A DNA stretch of 64,000 nt from Gemmatimonadota bacterium (GCA_016713785.1 JADJOM010000003.1:1569501-1633500), one strand, 5' to 3'. Shown: positions 54,336 through 63,793, counted from the first letter of the stretch. The notes: generated by a model not told the origin, from the letters alone. Numbers and translations: made by a program.

Positions 54336-57300
54336 ATGCTCGCCCTCGCCACGCTCGCCCTCGTGGGGTCCCTCGTACGCCCCGCCGCGGACACCACGCG
54401 GAAGAAGACCGACAGCCTGCCGCTGGTCCCCACCCGGACGGTGGAGTTCGAGACCAGCGAGGGGACCTGGCTCTCCCTCGACGTGTCGCCGGACGGGCGG
54501 ACCCTCGCCTTCGAGCTGCTGGGCGACATCTACACCCTGCCGATCGCCGGGGGACGCGCCACCGCCATCACCCGCGGGCCGGCGTTCGACTCCCAGCCCC
54601 GGTGGTCGCCGGACGGGACCCGGATCGTGTTCCTGAGCGACCGTGACGGCGGCGAGAACGTCTGGACCATGGATCCCGACGGCAGCCGCACGAAGGCGGT
54701 GAGCAAGGGGGACAACAACCTCTACGCCTCGCCCGAGTGGACCCCGGACGGCGACTATATCGTCGTCTCCCGCACCAACGCGCCGCTGGGCAGCAGCTAC
54801 CAGCTCTGGCTGTTCCACAAGGACGGCGGGCCGGGCCAGAGCCTGACCAAGGACGACAAGGGGACCGGCGCCCTCGGCTCCGGCCGCGGCACCAACATCA
54901 ACAGCCTCGGCGCCGCCTTCGGGAAGGATGGGCGCTACCTCTGGTACGCCCGCAAGCGGGGCGGCTTCGGCTACAACATCGACATCTCGCAGTGGCAGCT
55001 GGCGATCTTCGACCGGCAGACCGGGCGCATCATCCCGCAGACCGACGTCTATGGCAGCGCCATGCGCCCGGCCCTCTCCCCCGATGGGCGGTGGCTGGTG
55101 TACGCCGTCCGCCACGACGCCGAGACCGGCCTCCGCCTGCGCGACCTCGAGACCGGCGACGAGCGCTGGCTCAAGTACCCCGTGCAGCGCGACGACCAGG
55201 AGTCGCGCTTCACCCGGGACCTCATGCCCGGCGCCGCGTTCACGCCGGACAGCAAGGCGTTCATCACCACCTGGGGCGGGCGGATCTGGCGGGTGGAACT
55301 GGCCACCGAGGCGGCCACCGAGATCCCCTTCGTGGCCCCTGTGCGCCTGGAGATGGGACCGCTGGTGCAGGCGGCCACGCCGGTGGACACCGGCGACATC
55401 CTGCTCCGCCAGGTGCGCGATCCGTCGTTCTCCCCGGATGGCACCCGGCTGCTCTTCTCGGCCCTCGACCGGGTGTACCTGATGGCGCTGCCCAACGGCA
55501 CGCCGCGCCGCCTCACCACCGACACGGTGCTGGAACAGCAGCCGCGCTGGTCGCCGGACGGCCGGACGGTGGTGTACGTGACCTGGGGCAATGGCGGCGG
55601 GCACATCCAGCGCATGAGCGCCGATGGGCGCGGCAAGCCCGTCCGGCTCACCGCGGCGCCCGCCTTCTACCAGCATCCCGCCTGGTCGCCCGACGGGACG
55701 CGCATCGTGGCCATCCGCGGCCCCCGCGCGGCGCGGGTCACCGAGTCGTTCGGCCCCGGGTACGAGCTGGTGTGGATCCCGGCCGCGGGCGGCACGCCCA
55801 CCCGGGTGGCGCCGATCACCCCCGGTGGCCGGCCCCACTTTGCCCGCGACCCGGGCCGCATCTACCTCTACGACCCCGGGGACGGCCTGGTCTCCATGCG
55901 CTTCGATGGCACCGACCGCCGGGCGCACCTCAAGGTCACCGGCTTCACGATCAACAGCCCCGGCGCGGAGCCCAACGCCGCCGACGAGCTGCTGATCGCG
56001 CCCGACAGCACCCGGGCGCTCGCGCTGGTCAACAACTACGTCTACCTCGTTCCCCTGCCGCTGACCGGGCAGCAGCCGCTGGTCCTCAATGTCGCCGACC
56101 CGGCCGCCACCGCGTTCCCCGCGCGGCGCCTGACGACGATCGGCGGGGACTTCATCGCCTGGCAGCCCGACGGGCGCGGCGTGACCTGGGCCATCGGCCG
56201 GAGCGTCTTCCGCTACGACCTCCCCCGCGCCGACTCGCTCGCCCGCCTCAAGGCGTCCGCCGACTCCGCGCGGGCCGACTCCCTGAAGCAGGCGGGCGAC
56301 AAGCCCGACTCCGCCTTCAAGGCGCGCATCGACTCCCTCGCCAAGGCCCCGGCGTACGAGGCGGCCCGGCTCGACGTCGCGGTGCGGGTGCCGCGCGACG
56401 TGCCCCGCGGGACGGTGGCGCTCACCGGCGCCCGCGTCATCAGCATGAAGGGGGACGAGGTCCTCGAGGGCGGCACCGTGGTGATCACCGACAACCGGAT
56501 CACCTGCGTGGCCCTCGACTGTCCCGTGCCCGCCGGGAGCAAGGTGATTCCCCTCGAGGGCAAGACGATCATCCCCGGACTGGTCGACGTGCACGCCCAC
56601 CCCTGGCCGGCCTGGGGCGTGCACCAGCCCCAGGTGTGGAAGTACCTGGCCAACCTGGCGTATGGGGTCACCACCACCCGCGACCCGCAGACCTCGACCA
56701 CCGACGTGCTCACCTACGCCGACCGCGTGGAAGCGGGTGGCCTCCTCGGGCCCCGGATCTACCACACCGGACCGGGGGTCTTCGGGCCCTACATCGAGGA
56801 GCCGTTCACGTCCCTCGAGGACGTGCGCCACGCTCTGCGCCGCTACAGCGAGTTCTACCGCACCAACACCATCAAGCAGTACATGGCAGGCAACCGGAAG
56901 CAGCGGCAGTGGGTCATCATGGCGGCGAAGGAGCAGGGCCTGATGCCCACCACCGAGGGCGGGCTCGACTTCAAGATGAACCTGACGATCGCCATGGACG
57001 GCTACCCCGGGCACGAGCACAGCCTGCCCATCATGCCGCTCTACCAGGACGTGGTGACGATGTGGGCCCGGGCCGGCATCACCTACACCCCGACCCTCCT
57101 GGTCGCCTACGGGGGCCCGTGGAGCGAGAACTGGTTCTACGAACACTACGACATCCACGACGACCCCAAGGTGCGGCGCTTCATCCCCCATGCGGCCATC
57201 GACGCCCGGGCCGAGCGCCGGCCCTGGTTCCGCGACAACCAGTATGTCTTCCAGCGCCTCGCCGAGGGGGCCCGCCGCATCGTCGAGGCGGGCGGCAAGG

Positions 57301-57689
57301 TGGGGCTCGGCGGGCATGGGCAGCTCGATGGCCTCGGCGACCACTGGGAGCTGTGGGCCATCGCCTCCGGCGGGATGCGGCCGCTCGACGTGCTCCGGGT
57401 CGGCACGATCTTCGGCGCCCAGTCGATCGGGCTGGACCATGACCTGGGCAGCCTCGAGCCCGGCAAGCTCGCCGACCTCGTGGTCCTCGACGGCAACCCG
57501 CTCGAGGACATCCACCAGACCAACAGCATCCGCTACGTGATGAAGAATGGCCGCCTCTACGCCGGGGATACGCTGGACGAGGTCTACCCACGCCAGCGGG
57601 CACTCGAGGCGCAGTGGTGGTGGGACGCGCAGGCCGGGGTGGGGGCGCCAGGCGTGAGCCACGGCGACGACGTGCCCGCGGAGCAGTGA
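54336..57689 (+). CDS. Secreted TolB-like propeller fused to an amidohydrolase
   Basis: A 1117-residue exported protein. After a short hydrophobic leader (LALATLALVGSLVRPAA) come repeated PD40/WD40-like blades (about residues 35-640; e.g. SQPRWSPDGTRIVFLSDRDG, LEQQPRWSPDGRTVVYV, YQHPAWSPDGTRIVAI). A charged Ala/Asp/Lys linker (about 630-680) leads to an amidohydrolase domain with metal ligands in GLVDVHAHPWPAWG, GYPGHEHSLPIMP and GGKVGLGGHGQLDGLGDHWE, and the closing LEPGKLADLVVLDGNPLEDI. Such fusions are annotated as amidohydrolases or TolB-like proteins; they probably cleave cyclic amides or peptides outside the cytoplasm. GGAG lies five bases before the ATG. It shares one base with the next gene. 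Confidence 0.88.
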   Translation: MLALATLALVGSLVRPAADTTRKKTDSLPLVPTRTVEFETSEGTWLSLDVSPDGRTLAFELLGDIYTLPIAGGRATAITRGPAFDSQPRWSPDGTRIVFLSDRDGGENVWTMDPDGSRTKAVSKGDNNLYASPEWTPDGDYIVVSRTNAPLGSSYQLWLFHKDGGPGQSLTKDDKGTGALGSGRGTNINSLGAAFGKDGRYLWYARKRGGFGYNIDISQWQLAIFDRQTGRIIPQTDVYGSAMRPALSPDGRWLVYAVRHDAETGLRLRDLETGDERWLKYPVQRDDQESRFTRDLMPGAAFTPDSKAFITTWGGRIWRVELATEAATEIPFVAPVRLEMGPLVQAATPVDTGDILLRQVRDPSFSPDGTRLLFSALDRVYLMALPNGTPRRLTTDTVLEQQPRWSPDGRTVVYVTWGNGGGHIQRMSADGRGKPVRLTAAPAFYQHPAWSPDGTRIVAIRGPRAARVTESFGPGYELVWIPAAGGTPTRVAPITPGGRPHFARDPGRIYLYDPGDGLVSMRFDGTDRRAHLKVTGFTINSPGAEPNAADELLIAPDSTRALALVNNYVYLVPLPLTGQQPLVLNVADPAATAFPARRLTTIGGDFIAWQPDGRGVTWAIGRSVFRYDLPRADSLARLKASADSARADSLKQAGDKPDSAFKARIDSLAKAPAYEAARLDVAVRVPRDVPRGTVALTGARVISMKGDEVLEGGTVVITDNRITCVALDCPVPAGSKVIPLEGKTIIPGLVDVHAHPWPAWGVHQPQVWKYLANLAYGVTTTRDPQTSTTDVLTYADRVEAGGLLGPRIYHTGPGVFGPYIEEPFTSLEDVRHALRRYSEFYRTNTIKQYMAGNRKQRQWVIMAAKEQGLMPTTEGGLDFKMNLTIAMDGYPGHEHSLPIMPLYQDVVTMWARAGITYTPTLLVAYGGPWSENWFYEHYDIHDDPKVRRFIPHAAIDARAERRPWFRDNQYVFQRLAEGARRIVEAGGKVGLGGHGQLDGLGDHWELWAIASGGMRPLDVLRVGTIFGAQSIGLDHDLGSLEPGKLADLVVLDGNPLEDIHQTNSIRYVMKNGRLYAGDTLDEVYPRQRALEAQWWWDAQAGVGAPGVSHGDDVPAEQ

Positions 57690-59341
57690 TGCGCCGGGGT
57701 GGCCTGGCGGGGTGCACGGCGGCGCTGCTGCTGCTCTCCGCCGTGCCGGCGCGGGCGCAGCAGGCCCCCGCTGGACCGCTCGCCGCGGCGGAGCGCGCCT
57801 ACGAGGCGGCCCGCTACTGGGACGACCGGGTCCGGCTCGTCGCCTCGCTCGCGAGCGACACGACGCCCGATGCCATCCCCGCCCGTCAGGCCCGCGACAG
57901 CCTGGCCCTACATGCCCGGCGGTTCCGGGCGGCGTTTGCGCGGCTCGGCGGCGTGCCCCTCGACTCGACCGATCGCGCGGTGCACGCCGTCCTGGCCCGT
58001 GCGGCCCGGCGTGGCTTCGCTCCCGCGGACCCCGGAGATGGCGAGCCGATCCCCGCCCGTTGCCGCGACGGTACCGGCCCGTCACCGACCCTCGTGGAGC
58101 TCACCGCGCTCACGATGGCCTGCTACGGTGAGGCCGCCAATCGGGTCCTCGTCGAGGGCGATACCCTCAACCGCCTGGCGGTGCTCGGGCGCCTGGCCCA
58201 GGCCGACGACAGCGCCACGCGGCGTCGGCTCTTCCTGGCCCTCGCCCCGGTGTGGGCAAGCGTCAACGGGGACAACCGCCCCGACAGCCGCTATCGCACC
58301 CTGCTCCGCCTACGCCGCGCCGCCTGGGGCACCGGGCCTACCCCGATGGCCCGGAAGGGCCCTGCCTTCGGCCTGCCGACCGAGACGCTGGAGGAATGGC
58401 TGGTGGCCGCGCTCTCGGCCTGGCGCCGCACCGGGCCCGACCACCTGCTCGAGCCATGGGACTGGTACCACGCCAACGGCGCCGCCAGCCGACGGCTCGG
58501 CCCACGGATCGCCACGGTCGCGGCCATCGCGCAGGTGAACCGCGCCTTTCACGCCGCGCTCGGCGCCGATCTCGACCGGCTCGGCGTGCACTTCGACCTG
58601 GCGCCGCGCCCAGGGAAGTACCCCGTGGCATACACCGATTTCGGGGCCCATCGCCGGGTCGATGCCGCGGGCCGGCTCCACCCGGCCGAGCCGTGGGTCT
58701 TCGCCAGCTACCTCGAGGGCGGGCTCGACAACCTGGCGGAGCTTCTCCACGAGACCGGCCACGCCATCCACATCGCGGCCATCCGGGGGCCTTCCGCCCT
58801 GGCCGACTGGCCCGACAACGACACCTTCACCGAGGCCCTGGCGGACCTCGCCGCCCAGGAGGCCTACGAGCCGGCGTGGCAGCTCCGCTTCCTCGGCGAC
58901 AGCGCGCCGATAGCGGCCTCCCTGCGCGCCCGCTACGCGGGGATCATGCTGGACATGGCGTGGGCGCTGTTCGAGCTCCGGGTGCACCGCACCGCCGCGG
59001 CCGACCCGAACCGCGTCTGGGCCGACATCACCTCGACCTACCTGGGCATCCGGCCGCATCCGGAGTGGGCCTGGTGGGCGCTGCGCGGCCAGCTGGTGGA
59101 GGATCCGGGCTACCTCATCAACTACGCCCTGGGGGCCTTCATGGTGGCCGACATCCGTGCCCGGGTGCTCGCGCAGCTCGGCCCGGGGGCCTGGACCGAT
59201 CCCGGCACCTATCCCGTCCTCTCCCGGACACTCTACCAGGATGGGCTGGCGCGACCCTCGCGCGCGGTGCTCGAGGCGTTTCTCGGCCGCCCGCTCTCGA
59301 GCGAGGCGCTGCTCACCGACCTCGGCCGCCTCCACCCATGA
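57689..59341 (+). CDS. Secreted M3-like zinc peptidase
   Basis: A 550-residue protein with a signal peptide (CTAALLLLSAVPARAQQ). The zinc motif HETGH (His354, Glu355, His358) sits in LAELLHETGHAIHIAAIRG, and a possible third ligand in DNDTFTEALADLAAQEAYEP. This is the arrangement of the M3/oligoendopeptidase group (HExGH followed by a helix with Glu). It starts on the last base of the upstream amidohydrolase stop and is coupled to the next gene by four bases (ATGA). Probable periplasmic oligopeptidase; the substrate is unknown. Confidence 0.8.
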   Translation: MRRGGLAGCTAALLLLSAVPARAQQAPAGPLAAAERAYEAARYWDDRVRLVASLASDTTPDAIPARQARDSLALHARRFRAAFARLGGVPLDSTDRAVHAVLARAARRGFAPADPGDGEPIPARCRDGTGPSPTLVELTALTMACYGEAANRVLVEGDTLNRLAVLGRLAQADDSATRRRLFLALAPVWASVNGDNRPDSRYRTLLRLRRAAWGTGPTPMARKGPAFGLPTETLEEWLVAALSAWRRTGPDHLLEPWDWYHANGAASRRLGPRIATVAAIAQVNRAFHAALGADLDRLGVHFDLAPRPGKYPVAYTDFGAHRRVDAAGRLHPAEPWVFASYLEGGLDNLAELLHETGHAIHIAAIRGPSALADWPDNDTFTEALADLAAQEAYEPAWQLRFLGDSAPIAASLRARYAGIMLDMAWALFELRVHRTAAADPNRVWADITSTYLGIRPHPEWAWWALRGQLVEDPGYLINYALGAFMVADIRARVLAQLGPGAWTDPGTYPVLSRTLYQDGLARPSRAVLEAFLGRPLSSEALLTDLGRLHP

Positions 59342-59997
59342 TCCGCACGCCGCTCTCCGCGACCGACGCCGCCGACCGCGCCCAGTTCCTCTCGCTCTTC
59401 ATCCGGGTGCTCATCTTCGGGCTGCCGCTCCTCATGGCCGGCGAGGCGGCGGGCATGGGCCGGGGCTGGTACGGCGGGGGCACCCTCCTCGTCATCTATG
59501 TGCTGAACATCCCCTTGGTATTTCTCGCCACGGGGCTCCTCTTCGGCCTGATGGAGAGAGCCGCCTCCGGCTTCACCCAGACGGTGCTCGGTGGCGGCAA
59601 CATCCCCCCCGACCCGGCCCATTCGGGCTACGAATCGCTGGTGGCGCGCGGATTCTACCGCGAGGCGGCGGAGGCCTACAGCGCCCACCTCGTGGCCCAT
59701 CCGACGGACAACCTGGCCCGCGTGAAGCTGGCGGAGGTGCACCGGGCCCACCTCGGCGCGCCGGAGGCGGCCGAGCGGCTGTACCTCGAGGTGCGACGCT
59801 CGGCGCAAAGCCCGCGGGAGGAGGTGCTGGTGGCGAACCTGCTGATCGAGCTCTATCGCGCCACCGGCCAGCGGGGACGCCTGATGAGCGAACTGGCGCG
59901 GTTTGCGGAGCGCTACCGGGGCACGCGGGGGGGCGCCGAGGCGGCGCGGGCGCTACAGGAGATGAAGCGGGAGAGCCTAGGGGACCGGGAAGGGTAG
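59338..59997 (+). CDS. Two-helix membrane protein with TPR-like C-terminus
   Basis: A 219-residue protein with two membrane helices (about residues 19-40 and 49-71: LFIRVLIFGLPLLMAGEAAG; TLLVIYVLNIPLVFLATGLL) and a cytosolic helical part with TPR-like pairs (ESLVARGFYREAAEAYSAHL and LARVKLAEVHRAHLGAPEAA). No catalytic motif is visible. It overlaps the peptidase stop by four bases and runs 21 bases into the convergent lipoprotein gene. An adaptor or assembly role is guessed from the TPRs only. Confidence 0.75.
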   Translation: MIRTPLSATDAADRAQFLSLFIRVLIFGLPLLMAGEAAGMGRGWYGGGTLLVIYVLNIPLVFLATGLLFGLMERAASGFTQTVLGGGNIPPDPAHSGYESLVARGFYREAAEAYSAHLVAHPTDNLARVKLAEVHRAHLGAPEAAERLYLEVRRSAQSPREEVLVANLLIELYRATGQRGRLMSELARFAERYRGTRGGAEAARALQEMKRESLGDREG

Positions 59998-61180
59998 CAC
60001 CGGTGTCGGCTGCAGCGCGTCGGCGCGGGTGGAATCACCGAACTGCCCCACGTTGTTCCGCCCCCAGCAATACACCGCGCCGCTGGCGGTCACGGCACAG
60101 GTATGGTTGCCCGCGGCGGCCAGCGAGGAGAAGCGCAGCCCCCCCGCCACCGCCACCGGCACCGGGGTGGGGAGGAAGTCGTCGTTCCCCAGCTTGCCGT
60201 AGATGCTCGATCCCCAGCACCACGCCTCGCCCTCCGCCGTAACCGCGCAGGCATGCTCGCCGCCCCAGCGTGAGGGCGGTGAAGTGACGCGCCCCCGTCA
60301 CCGCCACGGGGAGGACGGCCGGGACAGCTGACAGCTCGCCGTTGCCCAGTTCGGCGGTAAGGTTGTCGCCCCAGCACCAGGCCGCGCCCGACTGCGCCAG
60401 GCCGCAGCTGTAGTAGTTGCCGGTCTCGACCGTCCGGAACAGATGCCCGCCACCCACCAGCCGGGGCAGCGCGCTCGCCACCGTGTCGCCGGCGCCGAGC
60501 TGGCCCCGGAAGTTGGCCCCCCAGCACCAGGCCTCGCCGTTTCCGGTCACGCCGCAGGTGTGGGCCCCGCCCGCGGCCAGGTGCGCAAAGCGGAGGGTGC
60601 TCTGCACCGGGGTCGGTTCCAGCCGGTCGAGCGTATCGCCGACGCCCAGGCGACCATCCTCCCCCTGACCCCAGCACCAGGCCGCCCCGGAGCGATCCAG
60701 CCCGCAGGTGTGCGCGTTCCCGGCGGTGATGCCGCGGAACCGGATCCCGCCGGAGACCAGTAGCGGCACCGGTTCCCGCCCCGAGAGCCGCCCGATGCCG
60801 AGGACGCCGATGAAGTTGGTGCCCCAGCACCAGGCGGCATCGTCGCTGGTGAGGCCGCAGGAATGGAACTCGCCGCTGGAGATGGCACGCAGTTCCAGCG
60901 GGAGCACCAGGGCCTGGGGGGTACGGTAGATCGAGGTATCGCCATTGCCCAGCTGCCCGGTCAGGCCGGCGCCCCAGCACCACCCGTGGCGCGCGAGGTC
61001 CACCGCACAGGTGTAGTCCCCGGCCGCGGCCACGAGGGTGACCGGCATTCCGCCGCCCGTGCCCGGGCCCGTGCTGTCGCCGCACCCCGCGAGGACGAGG
61101 AGCAGGACCCCGAGCCGCCCGCGGTGCGGGCGCAACGTCAGGAACGGTGCACGGTGAAGACCCCGATCTCTGGGGGACAA
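59977..61180 (-). pseudogene. RCC1-repeat lipoprotein gene with a one-base frameshift
   Basis: The gene encodes a lipoprotein (VLLLVLAGCGDSTGPGTG, lipobox LAGC) with RCC1-like propeller repeats of about 50 residues that contain a CxW/CWG pattern (HSCGLTSDDAAWCWGTNFIG; HTCGVTGNGEAWCWGANFRG). The frame breaks near 60,263-60,266: a run of four G on the coding strand appears one base too long. After it the same repeat pattern (NHTCAVTASGAVYCWGRNN) continues in another frame to a stop at 59,977. Restoring one base gives a single protein of about 400 residues. This could be a true mutation, slippage or a sequencing error. It overlaps genes at both ends. The ATG at 61,180 is uncertain; a TTG at 61,135 is possible. 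Confidence 0.75.
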
Positions 61181-61989
61181 CGGAAGCGGGCCCGGATCCC
61201 GCTGGTCCCGATGCCACGGGAGACGTACAACGGCGCAAAGGTGTCACGATACCAGCCCGCCACGAAACGCCCGCTGGCCGGCGGCGTGATGGGCGGGAGC
61301 AGCGGTGGCCGGATCTGGCCGCCATGCGTGTGCCCGGCCAGCGCGAAGGCGGGCCGCGGGAGCGCCCGCGACCGGAGCACGTCCGCGTACCCGGGCGCGT
61401 GAAACACCCACACCTGCGGCGAGCCTGGCGCGGTGTCGCGCAGGGCACCCTCGGGATCGGGGGCGCCCGAGCGGGCATCGTCGAGGCCCACGAGCGTCAG
61501 CCGCGCCCCGCCCCGCTCCACCACCAGGCTCCGGTTGTAGAGCAGGGTGGCCCCGGCGGCGGCGGCGGTGCGCTCCATCGCGTCGGGCGTCACCCCGACC
61601 TGGTGCTCCCAGTTGCCCAGCGTCACCACCGTGGCCAGGCGCCCGCGACACGCGGCCAGCCACGGGGTCAGCTCCCGGAGCTGGAGGGTGGACTCCACCA
61701 GGTCGCCGGTGACCACCGTGACGTCGGGGGCAAGCTCGGCGGCGAGCGCCATGACCCGTCGCGCCGCCGAGTGGAGGCCGGCGTACAGGTGCAGGTCGGT
61801 CAGGTGGAGGATGGTGAGGCCGTCGAGCCCTGATGGAAGGCCCGCCACGGCCACCGCGTGGCGGCTCACCTGGACCCGCCGCAGCGCCCAGGTGAAGGCA
61901 TCGCCCCCGGCGCCGGCGGCTCCGGCCGCGAGGCTACCCGCCGCGACGAGAAAGGCGCGGCGGGAGAGCGGCGCGCCGCGCCGGCTCAG
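61138..61989 (-). CDS. Tat-exported calcineurin-like metallophosphoesterase
   Basis: The protein carries a twin-arginine leader (SRRAFLVAAGSLAAGAAGA) and a metallophosphoesterase domain: ILHLTDLHLYAGLHS (D-x-H), VTVVTGDLVESTLQ (GD), LGNWEHQVG (GNxxH in the form GNWEH) and ALAGHTHGGQIRPP (GHTHGGQ). It resembles the YaeI/YkuE group, which act on lipid or nucleotide phosphates outside the cytoplasm. The start is unclear: a CTG at 61,989 overlapping the sulfotransferase stop would put the Tat motif near the N-terminus, while the first in-frame ATG is at 62,067, inside the sulfotransferase gene. About 283 residues from CTG. It overlaps the RCC1 gene downstream. Confidence 0.85.
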   Translation of the reverse strand: MSRRGAPLSRRAFLVAAGSLAAGAAGAGGDAFTWALRRVQVSRHAVAVAGLPSGLDGLTILHLTDLHLYAGLHSAARRVMALAAELAPDVTVVTGDLVESTLQLRELTPWLAACRGRLATVVTLGNWEHQVGVTPDAMERTAAAAGATLLYNRSLVVERGGARLTLVGLDDARSGAPDPEGALRDTAPGSPQVWVFHAPGYADVLRSRALPRPAFALAGHTHGGQIRPPLLPPITPPASGRFVAGWYRDTFAPLYVSRGIGTSGIRARFRCPPEIGVFTVHRS

Positions 61990-63107
61990 GCGCCGCCCGC
62001 CGCGGGCAGGTCCGGGTACATCCGCGCCACCGGGACGTCGCTGCCCGCCAGCGCGGCCACGCTCCACCCCGCGATCCGCTGGCGCACCGCCTCGGGCACG
62101 TCCTCGTGCCGGTTGGCGGTGCCGCTCACGAACAGCTCGGCGTTGGTCTGCAGGATGTGCGGGGGATGCATCTCGAAGCTGCCCTGGTGCCGCTGCATGT
62201 ACTTGAAGCTGGTCTTCTCCACCACCTGGGCCAGCTCGGCATCCGTGAGCGGCGCCATCCCCAGGAACTGCGTCACCTGGCGGATGACCGCCGCCGGGTC
62301 CTGCTTCAGGTCCTCGAAGAGCACGAACAGCACGTTGCCGTCACGGCGGCTGCGCTCCCACCAGCCCCGCACGTGGTCCGGCCAGGTGCCCCACCACATG
62401 AGCTCCGGCGAGCAGTACCACTCCTCGAACGCCGGCAGCTCCGGCGCCATCCCGCCGACGTTGGTCAGCACGAAGTCGATACAGCTCGCGAAGCACGAGA
62501 CCGGATGCCGCGCCACGTAGATGTAGCGGGCGGCGGCGGCGCTCGGGCAGAGCTGCGCCGGGAGGTGCGTCTTGATGATGCGGGAGGGCCGCTCGGTCCC
62601 GAGGCGTGGCGCCTCCTCCAGGGAGACGCTCTTCCGCCCCTCGAGCCACGGCGCCACCGCGTACAGGGCCGTGCCGCTCTCGACCAGGCGCCCCGCCCCG
62701 CGGTGCAGCACCTCGTAGACGATATGCTCCATCCAGGTGGTGCCGCACTTCATCTGCGTGGCCACGAACACGTCCTCCGGCCGCGGGGCGTATGCCTCCG
62801 CCCGGGCGAAGGTCTCGGGACTGCAGCTCCCGTGCGGCGCCGCCACGCCCTTGTACTGGAAGCCGACCCGCCGGAAGTCCATCCGGGCGAGCTTCGCGTT
62901 GAGCCACAGCAGCGGCGCCAGCAGGCGCGCGTGCCGCGCCAGGGTGCGCTTGAAGGCGTCCCGGCCCGCCGGGGGCAGCCCGTAGTAGCGCAGTCCCACC
63001 GACTGCTCGTCCTCCCACTTGAGGACCATCGAGAGGTAGACCCCCAGCACGATGTACAATCCGATGAGCACGGCGATGGGCGTGAGGATCCACCAGACGA
63101 GCGACAT
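61986..63107 (-). CDS. Membrane-anchored sulfotransferase
   Basis: A 373-residue Sulfotransfer_1-type enzyme that would transfer sulfate from PAPS. The N-terminal helix (SLVWWILTPIAVLIGLYIVL, about residues 2-21) anchors it. The PAPS 5'-phosphosulfate loop is FVATQMKCGTTWMEHIVYEV (compare TYPKSGTTW of the family) and the 3'-phosphate site is AARYIYVARHPVSCFASCID (compare 'yi.RnPkDv..S'). GRxxGW-like C-terminal part is not clear. The ATG at 63,107 was chosen over one fourteen codons upstream because it begins the anchor. Eukaryote-like sulfotransferases are uneven in bacteria; the acceptor is unknown. It is directly followed by the metallophosphoesterase gene. Confidence 0.87.
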   Translation of the reverse strand: MSLVWWILTPIAVLIGLYIVLGVYLSMVLKWEDEQSVGLRYYGLPPAGRDAFKRTLARHARLLAPLLWLNAKLARMDFRRVGFQYKGVAAPHGSCSPETFARAEAYAPRPEDVFVATQMKCGTTWMEHIVYEVLHRGAGRLVESGTALYAVAPWLEGRKSVSLEEAPRLGTERPSRIIKTHLPAQLCPSAAAARYIYVARHPVSCFASCIDFVLTNVGGMAPELPAFEEWYCSPELMWWGTWPDHVRGWWERSRRDGNVLFVLFEDLKQDPAAVIRQVTQFLGMAPLTDAELAQVVEKTSFKYMQRHQGSFEMHPPHILQTNAELFVSGTANRHEDVPEAVRQRIAGWSVAALAGSDVPVARMYPDLPAAGGA

Positions 63108-63243
63108 GGAATCCGGTCTCCAGGATGACGGATGCGCCGGCCGGAACACCCTTGCGACGGGGGTCGACCGGGGACCTGCGCTGGGGGGAACACGGCCGGT
63201 GGCCGGCCAGGGTGGGGAATCTACCGCGGACCCCCGGGACCGA

Positions 63244-63585
63244 CTACGGGGCCGGCTCCGGCTCGATGCGGATCACGTCGACGATCGGCCCGACCATGCA
63301 GGTGCTCATCACGTCGGTGCGCTTCTTGAGGATCAGTGTGAACCGCTTGCCATCGGCCAGGACCTCCGCGGGGGCCTGGTCGGGCCGCAGCTCGTAGCCG
63401 CTGCCGTCGGTGGCCTCGAACCGCCAGCAGTTCACGCCCACCGCGGTCTTGCTGACGGTTCCGGTCGCCCGGAACTCGTCGGTGGCCAGCGCCGGCATGT
63501 TGGCTCCCTTCGGGGGACAGGCAGCAAGGAGTACCAGCCCAAGCAGGGTCCCGCCCATTCCCGCGCGTCGACGCATCCGTCCCAT
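63244..63585 (-). CDS. Small lipoprotein of unknown function
   Basis: Not recognised. The 113-residue product has a lipoprotein signal (GTLLGLVLLAACPPKGANMP, lipobox LAAC with Cys near residue 23) and a compact beta-rich domain with two further cysteines (VGVNCWRFEATDGSGYELRP and MSTCMVGPIVDVIRIEPE), which may form a disulfide. It lies alone between the sulfotransferase and a small membrane protein gene. The ATG used is the first of three nearby in-frame ATGs. Confidence 0.75.
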   Translation of the reverse strand: MGRMRRRAGMGGTLLGLVLLAACPPKGANMPALATDEFRATGTVSKTAVGVNCWRFEATDGSGYELRPDQAPAEVLADGKRFTLILKKRTDVMSTCMVGPIVDVIRIEPEPAP

Positions 63586-63613
63586 CTCGCCCTCCAGGGG
63601 TGGAGGCCGGAGT

Positions 63614-63793
63614 CTAGCCGCTCCCGGCCAGCAGGGCCAGCGCCGCCGGCAGCAGCCAGATCCACTCCCAGGCCGCCGGCCAGTCCGCCGGGTCCCCCTC
63701 CGCCCCACGCCGCGACCCCTCGGTCCCGCAGGCGAGCGGCGCGGTGAGCAGCATGGCGGCGGCAAGCAGGGGCAGCGTCTCCACCAGGGTCAT
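63614..63793 (-). CDS. Possible 59-residue membrane protein
   Basis: A short frame with two hydrophobic stretches (LVETLPLLAAAMLLTAPLAC and WEWIWLLPAALALLAGSG) separated by a charged loop. No family is recognised. It lies 28 bases upstream of the lipoprotein gene, in the same direction. Hydrophobic pattern and lack of a competing gene are the only evidence; it may not be real. Confidence 0.35.
   Translation of the reverse strand: MTLVETLPLLAAAMLLTAPLACGTEGSRRGAEGDPADWPAAWEWIWLLPAALALLAGSG

Noticed and set aside
59977..61180. Programmed frameshift in the RCC1 gene
   Set aside because: The GGGG run lacks a typical slippery heptamer and no stimulatory structure is evident; mutation or sequencing error is simpler.
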